In this document: positions 53,037 through 61,899 of the stretch, piece after piece | Layout of the letters: each line of letters starts with the position of its first letter | Position numbering within the stretch: position 1 is the first letter of the stretch | Source: UBA7672 sp040398465 | Lineage (GTDB): Bacteria > Pseudomonadota > Alphaproteobacteria > Caulobacterales > Hyphomonadaceae | Direction: 5' to 3' | NCBI GenBank assembly: GCA_040398465.1 | Contig: JBBAUA010000016.1 | Location: 1 to 64,000, forward strand | DNA length: 64,000 nucleotides | The notes under the pieces: generated by a model | Told to the model about the DNA's origin: nothing | The model's input: the letters and a program-made list of their open reading frames with translations, nothing else | Database searches by the model: none | Translations under genes and position numbers: made by a program

Positions 53037-54523
53037 GGCGCAGCCTCCAGCAGCGTGAAAGCGCCGAGCGGTTCGAGATAGTCGGCGATGAACGCGGCGC
53101 AAGCGAACAGCACAACGCATCCGATCGCCGTGATTCCTGCCGCGGCAATCGCCGCACCTGGCGCCCCGCCGGGCCGCGTGAAGTCACGGCCCTTGACGCC
53201 CGGCGGCGCGAACAGCGCGCTGAACGCGACGGGCAGAAGGTAAGCGATAGTCAGCAATGACGACACGATCATCGCCGCCGCCGTCAGCCACTCGCCTGAG
53301 CCGAACGACGCATCGACCAGCAGGAATTTCGACCACATGCCACCCATCGGCGGTAACCCGATCACGGACAGAGAAGCCACGAGGAAGAACGTGAACACGA
53401 TCGGCATCCGCCGCCCCGCCCCGCCCATCTCGGATACCTTCGCGGCGCCCGTCGCGACGTAGATCGCGCCCGCGCACATGAAGAGCGTGATCTTGGCGAC
53501 CGCATGCACGATCATGTGCAACCCGCCCGCCACGAGTCCCGAGGCGAATGGCAGCATCGCGGCCGACGTGATGTACGCAAGCTGCCCGACCGTCGACCAG
53601 GCCAGCCGCGCCTTGAGATCGTCCTTGGTCAGCGCCACCAGCGACGCGATCACAATCGTCGCCGCCGCGATCCATAGGATCCACATTGCCGCCGGCAATG
53701 CGGTGATCAAGTCCGGTCCAAAAATGTAGGCGGACACTTTGAGGACGGTGAACACGCCCGCTTTCACGACTGCCACCGCATGCAGCAACGCCGAAACCGG
53801 CGCCGGCGCCACCATCGCCGCCGGCAACCAGCCATGCAGCGGGATCAGCGCAGCCTTTGCCGCCCCGAACACGAGCAGGAGAAGCAGTACGTTCTCGATC
53901 ACCGCACTTGTCTTGCCGGGCAGCAACCCGCCCGGCGTGAACGTCGTCGATCCCGCCACGCTCGCAACGCCGATGATGCCCGGCAGGAACAGCACGACAG
54001 ACGCGCCGACCAGCGTGCCCAGATAGATCCTCCCCGCCCGCCGCGCCGCTTCATTGCCCTTGTGCGTCACCAGCGGATACGTCGCCAGCGTCAGCGCCTC
54101 GTAGAAGATGAACAGCGTGAACAGGTTCGCCGCCATCGCAATGCCCATCACGGCGAACATGGCGAGCGCAAAGCACATGTAGAACCGCGTCTGGTTAGCT
54201 TCGCGCGCGCCCCGCATGAAGCCAATCGAGAACAGCGAGTTCACCGCCCACAGCACGCTTGCCATCACAGCGAACAGCGCGCCCAGAGGCTCCAGCCGGA
54301 AAGCGATCTCCAGCCCCGGCATCGGCCGCACGACCATCATCTCCGGCGCATCGCCCGCGCCCACACGCACGAACATCGAGATGGTGATGATGCACAGCCC
54401 GATGCACGCCACCATCGTAAGTGTCTCGCGCACATCCGGCATCCGCCCGACAGCGTAGGTCACCACCGCTGCAAACAGCGGCAGCACCAGCGCCAGCGTG
54501 ATCAGAAGCTCGCCATCGTTCAT
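53033..54523 (-). CDS. Mrp-type antiporter D-like subunit (second copy)
   Basis: A 496-residue membrane subunit with about 14 spans. It carries Glu in FIFYEALTLATYPLV and Lys in GAAKAALIPLHGWLPAAMVA, both essential positions in MrpD/NuoM proteins, and KDDLKARLAWSTVGQL. The ATG at 54523 lies in an ATGA overlap with the first D-like gene. The frame is open upstream, but that part is a shadow of the neighbour. Confidence 0.92.
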   Translation of the reverse strand: MNDGELLITLALVLPLFAAVVTYAVGRMPDVRETLTMVACIGLCIITISMFVRVGAGDAPEMMVVRPMPGLEIAFRLEPLGALFAVMASVLWAVNSLFSIGFMRGAREANQTRFYMCFALAMFAVMGIAMAANLFTLFIFYEALTLATYPLVTHKGNEAARRAGRIYLGTLVGASVVLFLPGIIGVASVAGSTTFTPGGLLPGKTSAVIENVLLLLLVFGAAKAALIPLHGWLPAAMVAPAPVSALLHAVAVVKAGVFTVLKVSAYIFGPDLITALPAAMWILWIAAATIVIASLVALTKDDLKARLAWSTVGQLAYITSAAMLPFASGLVAGGLHMIVHAVAKITLFMCAGAIYVATGAAKVSEMGGAGRRMPIVFTFFLVASLSVIGLPPMGGMWSKFLLVDASFGSGEWLTAAAMIVSSLLTIAYLLPVAFSALFAPPGVKGRDFTRPGGAPGAAIAAAGITAIGCVVLFACAAFIADYLEPLGAFTLLEAAP

Positions 54524-56040
54524 GGCGCCGCTCCCAGCACCGCGGCGGCGCTCACATCCGCCATGCTCGACGGCAGGGTGGACGCGACGCCGAACCACAG
54601 CGACAAGCCCGCAAGAATGAACAGCGGAACCAGCACGCCAACCGGCGCCTCTCGCGCACGCTCGCCGCCGGCAGCAGGCGCCCGGAAGAAGATCGCCTCC
54701 ATCATGCGCCCGACATAGATCAGCGTCAGCAACGACCCGATCGCCAGCGTCACCGCGATCCAGACTGCCCCAGACTCCAGTGCGGCGGCGATCAGCGCCC
54801 ATTTCGCGAGGAAGCCCATCGTCATCGGCACGCCCGCAAGGCTCGCCGCGCCGACACCGAACGCCACCGCCGACCACGGCGCCTCACGCGCGATGCCAGC
54901 GAAATCATCAACCGTGCGCGCCTGCACGCTCATGGCGAACGCGCCGACCGCCATGAACAGCGCGCCCTTCAACAGCGCGTGCGCGATCAGGTAGTACACG
55001 CCAGCCGAAATTCCCGCAGCCGTCGCCAGCGACACGCCGAGCAGGATGAACCCCACCTGCGCCACAGATGAGAATGCGAGTATCCGCCTTATCTCTTTTG
55101 CGAAGATTGCCTGCACAGAACCTATGATCACCGCAGCCGCTGCGAGCGGCGCCAGGATCCAGCGCAGGAATATCTCGCCGAATTGCCCGTCAGGGAAAAC
55201 GTCGAACACGAAGCGGACGATCAGGTAGATCGCCGCCTTCGTCGCGGTCGCCGCGAGGAACACCGAGACCAGACTCGGCGCGCCCGCATACGCCCCTGGC
55301 AACCAGCCATGCAGCGGGAACATCGCCGCCTTGACGCCTAGGCCCGCCACCACAAAAGCCAGCCCCGCCTGCACCGCAGCGTTGTCGCCCAGCGTCGCCA
55401 GCCGCATCGCCATGTCGGCCATGTTGAGCGTGCCTGTGGCAGCATAGAGAAAGCCGACGCCCAGCACATAGAAGGTCGCACCGACCGTGCCGAAGATCAG
55501 GTAGTTGAACGCCGCCGGCAGCGCACGCTTGTCCCGCGCCTCACCCACGCCGACCAGCGCATACGTTCCAATCGAGGACACCTCCAGGAACACGAATGCG
55601 TTGAACGCATCACCGGTGAACACGAGTCCGAGGAACCCGGCGAGGCAAAGCAGATACCCGGACTGGAACAGCGTATGCTTCTCTGGCTTTACCTCCGACA
55701 CCAGCGTGTGGCCCGAGTAGAGCGCGCCAACAACACCAACCGATGCGATCAGCAACCCCATCGTCGCGCCCAGCGCATCGATGCGCAGCGCAATGCCCAT
55801 GGGCGGTGCAAACCCGCCCAGCACATAGTCGACCACGCCCTCGCGCGCGACCTCGCCCGCCACAGCCACCGACATCCACAGCGCGAACGCGGCCGTCAGT
55901 ACGGACACCATCCACGCCGTCCGTGCGCCGGGACTGAGCACGGCGACGCATGCGCCGACTAGTGGCCCGGCGATCACCAGGATCGGCGCCTGCGCCGTCA
56001 GGGCTGGCGGCGCGACATATATGGCCTCGAACAGGATCAA
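54520..56040 (-). CDS. mnhD: Mrp-type antiporter D-like subunit (first copy)
   Basis: A 506-residue membrane subunit, the closest to canonical MnhD/MrpD. Glu in VFLEVSSIGTYALVG, Lys in GLGVKAAMFPLHGWLPGAYA, and KEIRRILAFSSVAQVGF are present. It starts with TTG at 56040, overlapping the mnhC stop as TTGA, an unusual start set by coupling. Followed by an ATGA overlap with the second copy. Confidence 0.92.
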   Translation of the reverse strand: MILFEAIYVAPPALTAQAPILVIAGPLVGACVAVLSPGARTAWMVSVLTAAFALWMSVAVAGEVAREGVVDYVLGGFAPPMGIALRIDALGATMGLLIASVGVVGALYSGHTLVSEVKPEKHTLFQSGYLLCLAGFLGLVFTGDAFNAFVFLEVSSIGTYALVGVGEARDKRALPAAFNYLIFGTVGATFYVLGVGFLYAATGTLNMADMAMRLATLGDNAAVQAGLAFVVAGLGVKAAMFPLHGWLPGAYAGAPSLVSVFLAATATKAAIYLIVRFVFDVFPDGQFGEIFLRWILAPLAAAAVIIGSVQAIFAKEIRRILAFSSVAQVGFILLGVSLATAAGISAGVYYLIAHALLKGALFMAVGAFAMSVQARTVDDFAGIAREAPWSAVAFGVGAASLAGVPMTMGFLAKWALIAAALESGAVWIAVTLAIGSLLTLIYVGRMMEAIFFRAPAAGGERAREAPVGVLVPLFILAGLSLWFGVASTLPSSMADVSAAAVLGAAP

Positions 56041-56501
56041 GCGCCGGACTCCGCGCGGGCCGGTCCCGACTGCGCCGCCTCAACGCGCGCAACCGCCTCG
56101 ATCTCCTCGGCCTCCACCGTGCCGTAAGCCTCGCGAATGCGCACAGCGATCGAGAGCCCCACCGCCAGCGTCGCAACGCCCACCACGATCGCGGTCAGGA
56201 CAAGCACGTGCGGCAGCGGGTTCGAATAGACGACCCCCTCGACCCCAAACTGTTGCACGTAGGCAGGATCGAGCGGCGCCGCGAGCGCGCGCCCCTCCGG
56301 GCTGTCAGCGTAGATCGTGATCGCCGCCGTTCCGCCCATCACCTTGCCCAGGCTGATGTAGAACAGCGCGGTCGACGTCTGGAACAGCGCCAGTCCGACC
56401 ATGCGCTTGATCAGGTTGCCCGTGCTGAACAGCACATACAGCCCGATCATCATCAGCACGATGACGATGATATAGTTGAAATGCGTGACGGCCATGCTCA
56501 T
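56037..56501 (-). CDS. mnhC: Cation/proton antiporter subunit C
   Basis: A 154-residue NuoK-like subunit with three spans. Marks are IGLYVLFSTGNLIKRMVGLA and NPLPHVLVLTAIVVGVATLA, the MrpC/NuoK glutamate region being replaced by the usual Mrp pattern. Starts at 56501 in an ATGA overlap with the B subunit gene. A loop between spans 2 and 3 (about residues 60-85) is longer than in many MrpC proteins. Confidence 0.92.
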   Translation of the reverse strand: MSMAVTHFNYIIVIVLMMIGLYVLFSTGNLIKRMVGLALFQTSTALFYISLGKVMGGTAAITIYADSPEGRALAAPLDPAYVQQFGVEGVVYSNPLPHVLVLTAIVVGVATLAVGLSIAVRIREAYGTVEAEEIEAVARVEAAQSGPARAESGA

Positions 56502-57562
56502 GACGCGGCCGCCTGCTCGTCGGCTGCGCGACCGGCGAAGCCGTAGAAGATCGTCAGCATCGTCGCCGCAACGGTGAACAGCACGCCAAGCTCGATGAAG
56601 AAGATACCGAAATGCTGGCCCCAATGGTGCGCATGATCGGGATCGCCCATCAGCCCCGGCGGGATCATCGCCTCGACGCTCGGGCTGAACAGGTAATCGT
56701 AGTCGAGAAAATCGCCGCCATTGAGGATGCAGACAATCCCCACGCCCGCGTACAGCAGCACGCCCACCGCCGCGATGCTGCGCACCGCGCGCACCGGGAT
56801 CGCCACAATCGTCTCGCGCAGGCCGAAGACCAGCGCATGCAGGATCGGCGCAACCGCGAGGATCACGCCCGCCTGAAACCCGCCCCCCGCGCCAAGATCG
56901 CCGTGGAACTGCACATAGAACGCAAACAGGGCAATCAGCGGGATCAACAGCTTCGCAGTCACGCGCAGCACGACATGATGATCCCCTGCGGCCACCGGCG
57001 GCGCCGACAGCGCCGAGCGCGGTCCGAAGCCCAGCATCAGCGCGACCCCGATACCTGCCGCGAACACCACAACTGTCTCGCCCAGCGTGTCGAAGCCGCG
57101 ATAGCTGGACAGGACGGCTGTCACCATGTTGGGAACGCCGATCTCCTTCGGCGTGTCGATCATGTAGCTGCGCCCGACATGCGCATTTGCGGGCGACGCC
57201 GGATCGCCGAACTCGGGCAGGCCCGACACCGCATAGATCAGCAGCCCGCCGACACCGACCACCAGCAAGGCCGGCGCAATCGTCATCCGCCAGTTATGCC
57301 GCACCGGCCCGGCACGCACGAGAAGGATGGCGCCCAGCAAGACGATGGTGGAAATGCCGGCGCCAACGACAGCCTCCGTGAAAGCCACGTCGGCCGCGTC
57401 CATCACCAGCAGCCACGCCGCACTGACCAGCGAATAGATGCCCAGCAGCAGGATGGACGCCAGCAGGCTGCGCATTCGCGCAATCGCGAAACCGACGATG
57501 ACGAGCATCAGCAGAAGCGCCACGTTGAGCGCAAAGTTGGCCTGCAGCGCGATATCGTTCAT
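56498..57562 (-). CDS. DUF4040-MnhB fusion subunit
   Basis: A 354-residue membrane protein that joins two parts. Residues 1-100 are a DUF4040/MbhD-like segment (ALASILLLGIYSLVSAAWLL-type, FTEAVVGAGISTIVLLGAIL). Residues 155-345 are MnhB (SSYRGFDTLGETVVVFAAGI, HGDLGAGGGFQAGVILAVAP). In canonical Mrp systems the first part is the C-terminal end of MrpA and the second a separate MrpB. Here MrpA is absent. Four-base overlaps on both sides show tight coupling. Confidence 0.9.
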   Translation of the reverse strand: MNDIALQANFALNVALLLMLVIVGFAIARMRSLLASILLLGIYSLVSAAWLLVMDAADVAFTEAVVGAGISTIVLLGAILLVRAGPVRHNWRMTIAPALLVVGVGGLLIYAVSGLPEFGDPASPANAHVGRSYMIDTPKEIGVPNMVTAVLSSYRGFDTLGETVVVFAAGIGVALMLGFGPRSALSAPPVAAGDHHVVLRVTAKLLIPLIALFAFYVQFHGDLGAGGGFQAGVILAVAPILHALVFGLRETIVAIPVRAVRSIAAVGVLLYAGVGIVCILNGGDFLDYDYLFSPSVEAMIPPGLMGDPDHAHHWGQHFGIFFIELGVLFTVAATMLTIFYGFAGRAADEQAAAS

Positions 57563-57951
57563 GGCGCGGCGCTCTTGCCGTCGCTGCCGCCTGCGCGAGA
57601 CGCATCAGGCTTCGCCTGGTTCGCATCCACACCCTTCATGATCTGGAACGCGCCGATGCGCGGCGTGTGCCCGGCGCTGAACGCGGCGTTGGCAAGGGCA
57701 TTGGCGGCGGCTGGCGTCGTCAGGATGACGAACACCCACACCATCGCGAGCTTCAGCGTCTCCGGCGTCAGGCCCGAGATCAGCCCCAGCCCGACCAGCA
57801 CCAGCGTTGCTCCGCCCGTGTCCGTCAGGCTCGCAGCGTGAATGCGCGTGTAGACGTCTGGAAAGCGCATCACGCCGACACCGCCTAAAAGTGTCAGCAG
57901 CGTTCCGGCGACAACGAGCGCGCCGCCAATCATGTGCAGGGCGTCAGCCAT
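57559..57951 (-). CDS. mnhG: Cation/proton antiporter subunit G
   Basis: A 130-residue three-span subunit with the MnhG pattern GGVGVMRFPDVYTRIHAASL..TGG and FVILTTPAAANALANAA. A 35-residue charged C-terminal tail extends past the core. CAGGAGGCGAAGG fits the ATG at 57951, which overlaps the mnhF stop by 8 bases. Confidence 0.93.
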   Translation of the reverse strand: MADALHMIGGALVVAGTLLTLLGGVGVMRFPDVYTRIHAASLTDTGGATLVLVGLGLISGLTPETLKLAMVWVFVILTTPAAANALANAAFSAGHTPRIGAFQIMKGVDANQAKPDASRAGGSDGKSAAP

Positions 57952-58231
57952 CCTTCGCCTCCTGCCCAAGCCGATGTGCGAGCGTGCGATAACGGAAGAA
58001 CTTCATCAGCGCGATCGTGGTCACGAAGTTGATCAGCGCGTAGACGATGGCGATATCGAGAAAGGCCGGCCGCCCGAACAGGAAACCGATAATGGCGATC
58101 AGCAGCACGATCTTGGTGCCGAACGAATTCGCCGCCAGTATGCGGTCATACTGGGACGGCCCGACGATCGCGCGCCAGATCATCAGCGTCATGGCTACCA
58201 CGAGCCCTGCAACACCAGCCGCCAGCAGCAT
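57944..58231 (-). CDS. mnhF: Cation/proton antiporter subunit F
   Basis: A 95-residue three-span subunit. Marks are WRAIVGPSQYDRILAANSFG and IAIVYALINFVTTIALMKFF, the MnhF core in which the Asp of YDRI is conserved. The ATG at 58231 follows the mnhE stop by 4 bases. The frame is open upstream, but that part belongs to mnhE in another frame. Confidence 0.93.
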   Translation of the reverse strand: MLLAAGVAGLVVAMTLMIWRAIVGPSQYDRILAANSFGTKIVLLIAIIGFLFGRPAFLDIAIVYALINFVTTIALMKFFRYRTLAHRLGQEAKDG

Positions 58232-58235
58232 GGGC

Positions 58236-58724
58236 TTAGCCCTTCCGCTTCGGGCCATCGGCCGCGCGGACGGCGCGGCGGTCCATCGACTCGAAACTCG
58301 CCGGCGCCGCGCTCTCGCGCACCAGTGCATGCACCTTCAACTCGTCGCCATCGACATCGACAGTGACGGTGCCTGGCGTCAACGTGATCGAATTGGCAAA
58401 AAGCGCCTTGCCGAGTTCGGTGCGCGCTTTGGTCTTCACGGTGACCATCGCGGGATCGATCGCATGACGGGGCCCCAGCACACGCGCAATCACGGCGATG
58501 TTGGATTTCACGATCTGGCCCAGCAGCCACGCCGCGTAGGGCAGCATCCGCATGACACGATGATAGGGTGATGCATCACGCCCGATGACGCCGAGCCGCG
58601 CCGACAGCCACAGCGCCAGCAGGACGGCAACCACGGCGAGCCCCAGAAAGTAGGGCGAAGTCAGCCCCGACAACGCAAACCAGAACGCTGTGAGGGCAAT
58701 CAGCAGACCCGGCAGGTAGGTCAT
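58236..58724 (-). CDS. mnhE: Cation/proton antiporter subunit E
   Basis: A 162-residue subunit with two or three spans and a cytoplasmic beta-rich tail, as in MnhE: LLGQIVKSNIAVIARVLGP, ANSITLTPGTVTVDVDGDEL, VHALVRES. First gene of the nine-gene mrp operon. The upstream 71 bases to the DUF2336 gene must hold its promoter unless it is read through. Confidence 0.93.
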   Translation of the reverse strand: MTYLPGLLIALTAFWFALSGLTSPYFLGLAVVAVLLALWLSARLGVIGRDASPYHRVMRMLPYAAWLLGQIVKSNIAVIARVLGPRHAIDPAMVTVKTKARTELGKALFANSITLTPGTVTVDVDGDELKVHALVRESAAPASFESMDRRAVRAADGPKRKG

Positions 58725-58795
58725 CGATGCGGCCTCCTCTGCTGGGACGCGCGACCCGTTTGAACCACTCCGCCGGAAATTTCCAGCAAAACCGG

Positions 58796-60007
58796 CTACC
58801 TGCCGAAGCCCACGCGCGGAACCACGTCTTCAATCCCAAGTTCCGAGAGCTCGACGTCAATATCGTCGCCACCCACGGCGGCTTCGGGCGAGAAGGCCGC
58901 GCTGAGGGACCAGTTCCAGTAACGCAGTACGGTCTGCGCCTTGGCGACTGCAATGGTCTCGTAGGCCTCCGAGACGCATGTGAAATCCGCGCCGCCTTCC
59001 GGCCGGCGCAACGCCGTCCACAACGCGCGCAGATACTGTCGCTTTAGACCCGTCGCCTTGCACAGAACGGCGAGCCCCTCGCCGCCTGGATCCTGGAAGA
59101 TACGCTCCGCTGTTGACGCCTTGACGCCCGACAAGGCCGCGATGTCCATCAGCGCTTCGGGCGTAATGCCGATTATGGCCGCCGCATCGATGGCAGCCTC
59201 GAGACTGTCATGCGGCGAGCGGTCGATCGCCGTCCGGTCGCGCTGGCGCCGTTCGATGACCTGCAGCGCCTTGCGCACGACGGGATCCGCATCCGCCGCG
59301 GCATAGCGGAAGATGTCGCCGCACATGTCGATCAGCAGCGTCCTCTCGGCAGAGAAGCGCAGCAGGATTTGCCGGCGCTCCACAGGGCCCGACCACCAGA
59401 ACATCGCAAGCGCATGCGCAGGACGCACCTCCTCGCGCTGGATCAGCAGGGGCGGCAGCGCAGGCGCCTCGCGCGAGGCCGCCACCATCAGCTCAACCGA
59501 GCGGTCGGACAGTTTCGACTGCGTGTTCTCCAGCAGCGCCTTCATCGCAAGCGTATCACCGCTCTCGGCGATCGCGGAGGCGACAGACGGGCCGATCTCG
59601 CGCCTCTGCGCAACGTACACGCGGTGCGGCGACTGACCATGCAGGATAATGTGACAGAGATCGGCGTCGTCGAACGCCTTGTTGTCGGCGAGCAGCAGCT
59701 GCGCGACGTGCGGCACATCGAGCGCAAGAAATCTCAGCAGCCGCTTCGGCGCCTGCGACATTTCCTGCAGCCTTCGCGCGCACAGCTCGCGCGCCGAGAC
59801 GTCGGACTCGACGAGAATTTCAAGCAGCAGGTCTCCCGCGATCGCGCGGTCCTGGATGTTGCCCCGCGACGACGGTAGCGCCACCACATCCATCAGCCTG
59901 CGAAGCAGCGAGCGACGCGCAAAGCCTTCGGCCACCGCGGGCGAAGCGCCAGCTGACGCGCTACCAGGCCTGCCAGGTGCCTCGGCGGGAGACGAACGAT
60001 CAGACAT
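58796..60007 (-). CDS. DUF2336 family protein
   Basis: A 403-residue soluble helical protein, second DUF2336 member in the window. The first 35 residues are Pro/Ala/Ser-rich. Family marks include FARRSLLRRLMDVV, SARELCARRLQEM and the closing AKAQTVLRYWNW. A CtrA-like box lies 42 bases before the start. Function unproven; some related genes are cell-cycle regulated, which would fit. The mrp operon begins 71 bases downstream on the same strand, so read-through is possible. Confidence 0.85.
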   Translation of the reverse strand: MSDRSSPAEAPGRPGSASAGASPAVAEGFARRSLLRRLMDVVALPSSRGNIQDRAIAGDLLLEILVESDVSARELCARRLQEMSQAPKRLLRFLALDVPHVAQLLLADNKAFDDADLCHIILHGQSPHRVYVAQRREIGPSVASAIAESGDTLAMKALLENTQSKLSDRSVELMVAASREAPALPPLLIQREEVRPAHALAMFWWSGPVERRQILLRFSAERTLLIDMCGDIFRYAAADADPVVRKALQVIERRQRDRTAIDRSPHDSLEAAIDAAAIIGITPEALMDIAALSGVKASTAERIFQDPGGEGLAVLCKATGLKRQYLRALWTALRRPEGGADFTCVSEAYETIAVAKAQTVLRYWNWSLSAAFSPEAAVGGDDIDVELSELGIEDVVPRVGFGR

Positions 60008-60048
60008 GCGCCCTGCTTCCTCTAGGGCACAGCATGCGTCAGTCGCGG

Positions 60049-60064
60049 TTAACGGATCATCAAC
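60049..60064 (-). promoter_or_regulatory. CtrA-like binding site
   Basis: TTAA-N7-TCAAC on the plus strand, one base from the CtrA consensus TTAA-N7-TTAAC. It is 42-57 bases upstream of the DUF2336 start, where CtrA boxes usually overlap the -35 region. Single-mismatch hits also occur by chance. Confidence 0.35.
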
Positions 60065-60106
60065 CCCCGCCCGTGGGCCAGCGGAGCCGCGCCGACGTTC
60101 GAGAGA

Positions 60107-60580
60107 TCAGGTGGCGTAGCCGGCCTCGGGTTTCTCGCCTGCACTGCCGGGATGAACGAAGACCAGCGCCAGCGAAGCCGCAAGGAGCCCCGCTACCAGA
60201 TAAAAGAGCGCCGAAGGATCGGTCTCCACCGTTGTCACGGTCCCGCCTTCGGCAATCTGGTCCACCGGCACTGTCACGCCCAGCATCACCAGCTGACCCA
60301 CCAGCGCGGCCAGCGCCCCGAGCAGCAGCGTCGACAGGATCGCCCCCGCCCGCCGCGTAACCGGCACGAGGATCAGCAGGGCCGCCAGAGCGCCCAGCAC
60401 TCCAAATGCGAAACGCCCGCTTGGTTCAAAGTATGCGATGTCGGAGGCGTCACGGAAAACCTCGAAAAGATGGTTTCGCGCCGGCGGCTGGGGCGCGAGA
60501 AGCTCCGCAGCCATCCAGAACAGCATCACGACCAGGAACAGGGCAATCACCCAGCTACCCAGCGTCCGGGCTTCACGCAT
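60107..60580 (-). CDS. Four-span membrane protein, unknown
   Basis: A 157-residue inner-membrane protein with four spans (about residues 8-28, 58-77, 82-105, 128-148). No family recognised. Between spans 1 and 2 is a polar loop with NHLFEVFRDASDIAYFEPSG. It lies downstream of the EF-hand gene across a terminator, and 100 bases before the DUF2336 gene on the same strand. Confidence 0.7.
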   Translation of the reverse strand: MREARTLGSWVIALFLVVMLFWMAAELLAPQPPARNHLFEVFRDASDIAYFEPSGRFAFGVLGALAALLILVPVTRRAGAILSTLLLGALAALVGQLVMLGVTVPVDQIAEGGTVTTVETDPSALFYLVAGLLAASLALVFVHPGSAGEKPEAGYAT

Positions 60581-60649
60581 GACCGCACTCCCTCACGCAC
60601 CAACAGCCTGCAGAATGGCCCAGATTGGCGCGAATTCCAAATGCCTGAC

Positions 60650-60691
60650 ATGCAAACCAAAAGGCGCCCCGACCAGCCAGCCAGAGCGCCT
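60650..60691 (-). terminator. Intrinsic terminator of EF-hand gene
   Basis: On the minus strand AGGCGC and GCGCCT (60691-60686 and 60667-60662) form a stem, followed by TTTGGTTT. It lies 22 bases past the stop of the EF-hand gene. The loop is long (18 bases), so the stem is only moderately stable. Confidence 0.55.
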
Positions 60692-60713
60692 CGTCACAGT
60701 TTCGAAACAAAGG

Positions 60714-61733
60714 TCACGCCTTCGGCAGGTATTCCTGCAGCGACAGCTTGCCATCCTTGTTGGCATCCAGGCGCGTGAACGCCGCCTTGATCGCCTCTGG
60801 CGAGGGCTTTGCGCCGGGAATTTCGATCCGGGGCGGCTCAGGCGTATCGGGACCGCCCTGCCAGTTCATGCGGATCATCGGCGGCGCGACGATCTTCGCA
60901 TACTCGTCCTGGCTCAGCGACTTGTCGCTGTTGGCGTCGAGGATCTCGAAGCCGCGCGTCAGCATCGCGGTCTGGTTCGCGCGGTATTCGTCAAGGCTGA
61001 CCTTGCCGTCCTTGTTGAGGTCGATCGCGGCGAACTCTTCCTTGCGGATGTCGTCCACCGAGAACGTCATCGTCTTCGCGGTCGCGACGCCGGCGCCGCC
61101 CGGAGTATCTTCCGTCTTGTCGCTCACCTCGTGACGCGAGATGAACTTGAACTCGTGCTTCTGGTCCGCAGCTTTGTCGCCATCGGCGCCGCCCAGCTCG
61201 TCGGGCAGGTAGAAGGCAAACGCATCCTTCTTCATCACGCCCGGCTCGATCTTGATGTCCACTGGCGGCTTGTCGCCGCTGCGCGTGATGGTGCGGGTCT
61301 CGATGACCACATCGTCCTTGCCACCGTCGGCAGGCTTCGGCCCGAGAAACTCGTCGACCGACAAGACGCCATCGCTGTTGACGTCGAGACGGGAGAACTG
61401 CGCCTTGAAGTCCGGCGCGGCTGCGCTGGGCAACACAGCGAGCGCGGTCAGGCCGATGGCAAGCGCACCGCCGGCGGCGACGCGCGGGGCGTACCGGCGC
61501 ACATTGGAGGGGAGTGTCATGAAGAGCGTCCTTTTGTCTGCCTCGATGGGCGGCCGCTCACGCGCGTCGAGATAGGACTGCACCTGCTCGCGAACGACTT
61601 CGCTGGCGGTGGTGCCGTCCTCCCGGCAGGCGGTCAGAAACGCCTGCTTGGTCTCATGGGGAATCCGGACTTCCAGGGTTTCGGACTTCTTGACCCGCTG
61701 GGTCTTCTGGTCGGCTTTCCTGTTGTCGGTCAT
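60714..61733 (-). CDS. Ribbon-helix-helix, membrane span, EF-hand protein
   Basis: A 339-residue protein of unusual build. Residues 18-57 look like a ribbon-helix-helix (RHH) DNA-binding unit: SETLEVRIPHETKQAFLTAC then TTASEVVREQVQSYLD. Residues 83-103 are a membrane span or signal anchor ending SAAA. The rest has EF-hand loops: RLDVNSDGVLSVDEF, AIDLNKDGKVSLDEY, ILDANSDKSLSQDEY and RLDANKDGKLSLQEY, the third lacking the usual Gly. So a cytoplasmic DNA-binding end and a periplasmic calcium-binding end. The ATG at 61733 includes the RHH part. Calcium-dependent regulation is an inference. Confidence 0.82.
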   Translation of the reverse strand: MTDNRKADQKTQRVKKSETLEVRIPHETKQAFLTACREDGTTASEVVREQVQSYLDARERPPIEADKRTLFMTLPSNVRRYAPRVAAGGALAIGLTALAVLPSAAAPDFKAQFSRLDVNSDGVLSVDEFLGPKPADGGKDDVVIETRTITRSGDKPPVDIKIEPGVMKKDAFAFYLPDELGGADGDKAADQKHEFKFISRHEVSDKTEDTPGGAGVATAKTMTFSVDDIRKEEFAAIDLNKDGKVSLDEYRANQTAMLTRGFEILDANSDKSLSQDEYAKIVAPPMIRMNWQGGPDTPEPPRIEIPGAKPSPEAIKAAFTRLDANKDGKLSLQEYLPKA

Positions 61734-61899
61734 CGACCATCTCGTTTCATGGAATGGCATCCCTCGGCGCGTGCGGCCGTCCTTGACATGAGGACGGTCC
61801 GCGTCTCCAGCCCAGCGAATTGCCGCGTGGGCGCCAGACAGATTCCGTCCGGCCATGGCAGGATGATGGCGCGTCCCTCCACAGGCTTCTCCAATTCCT

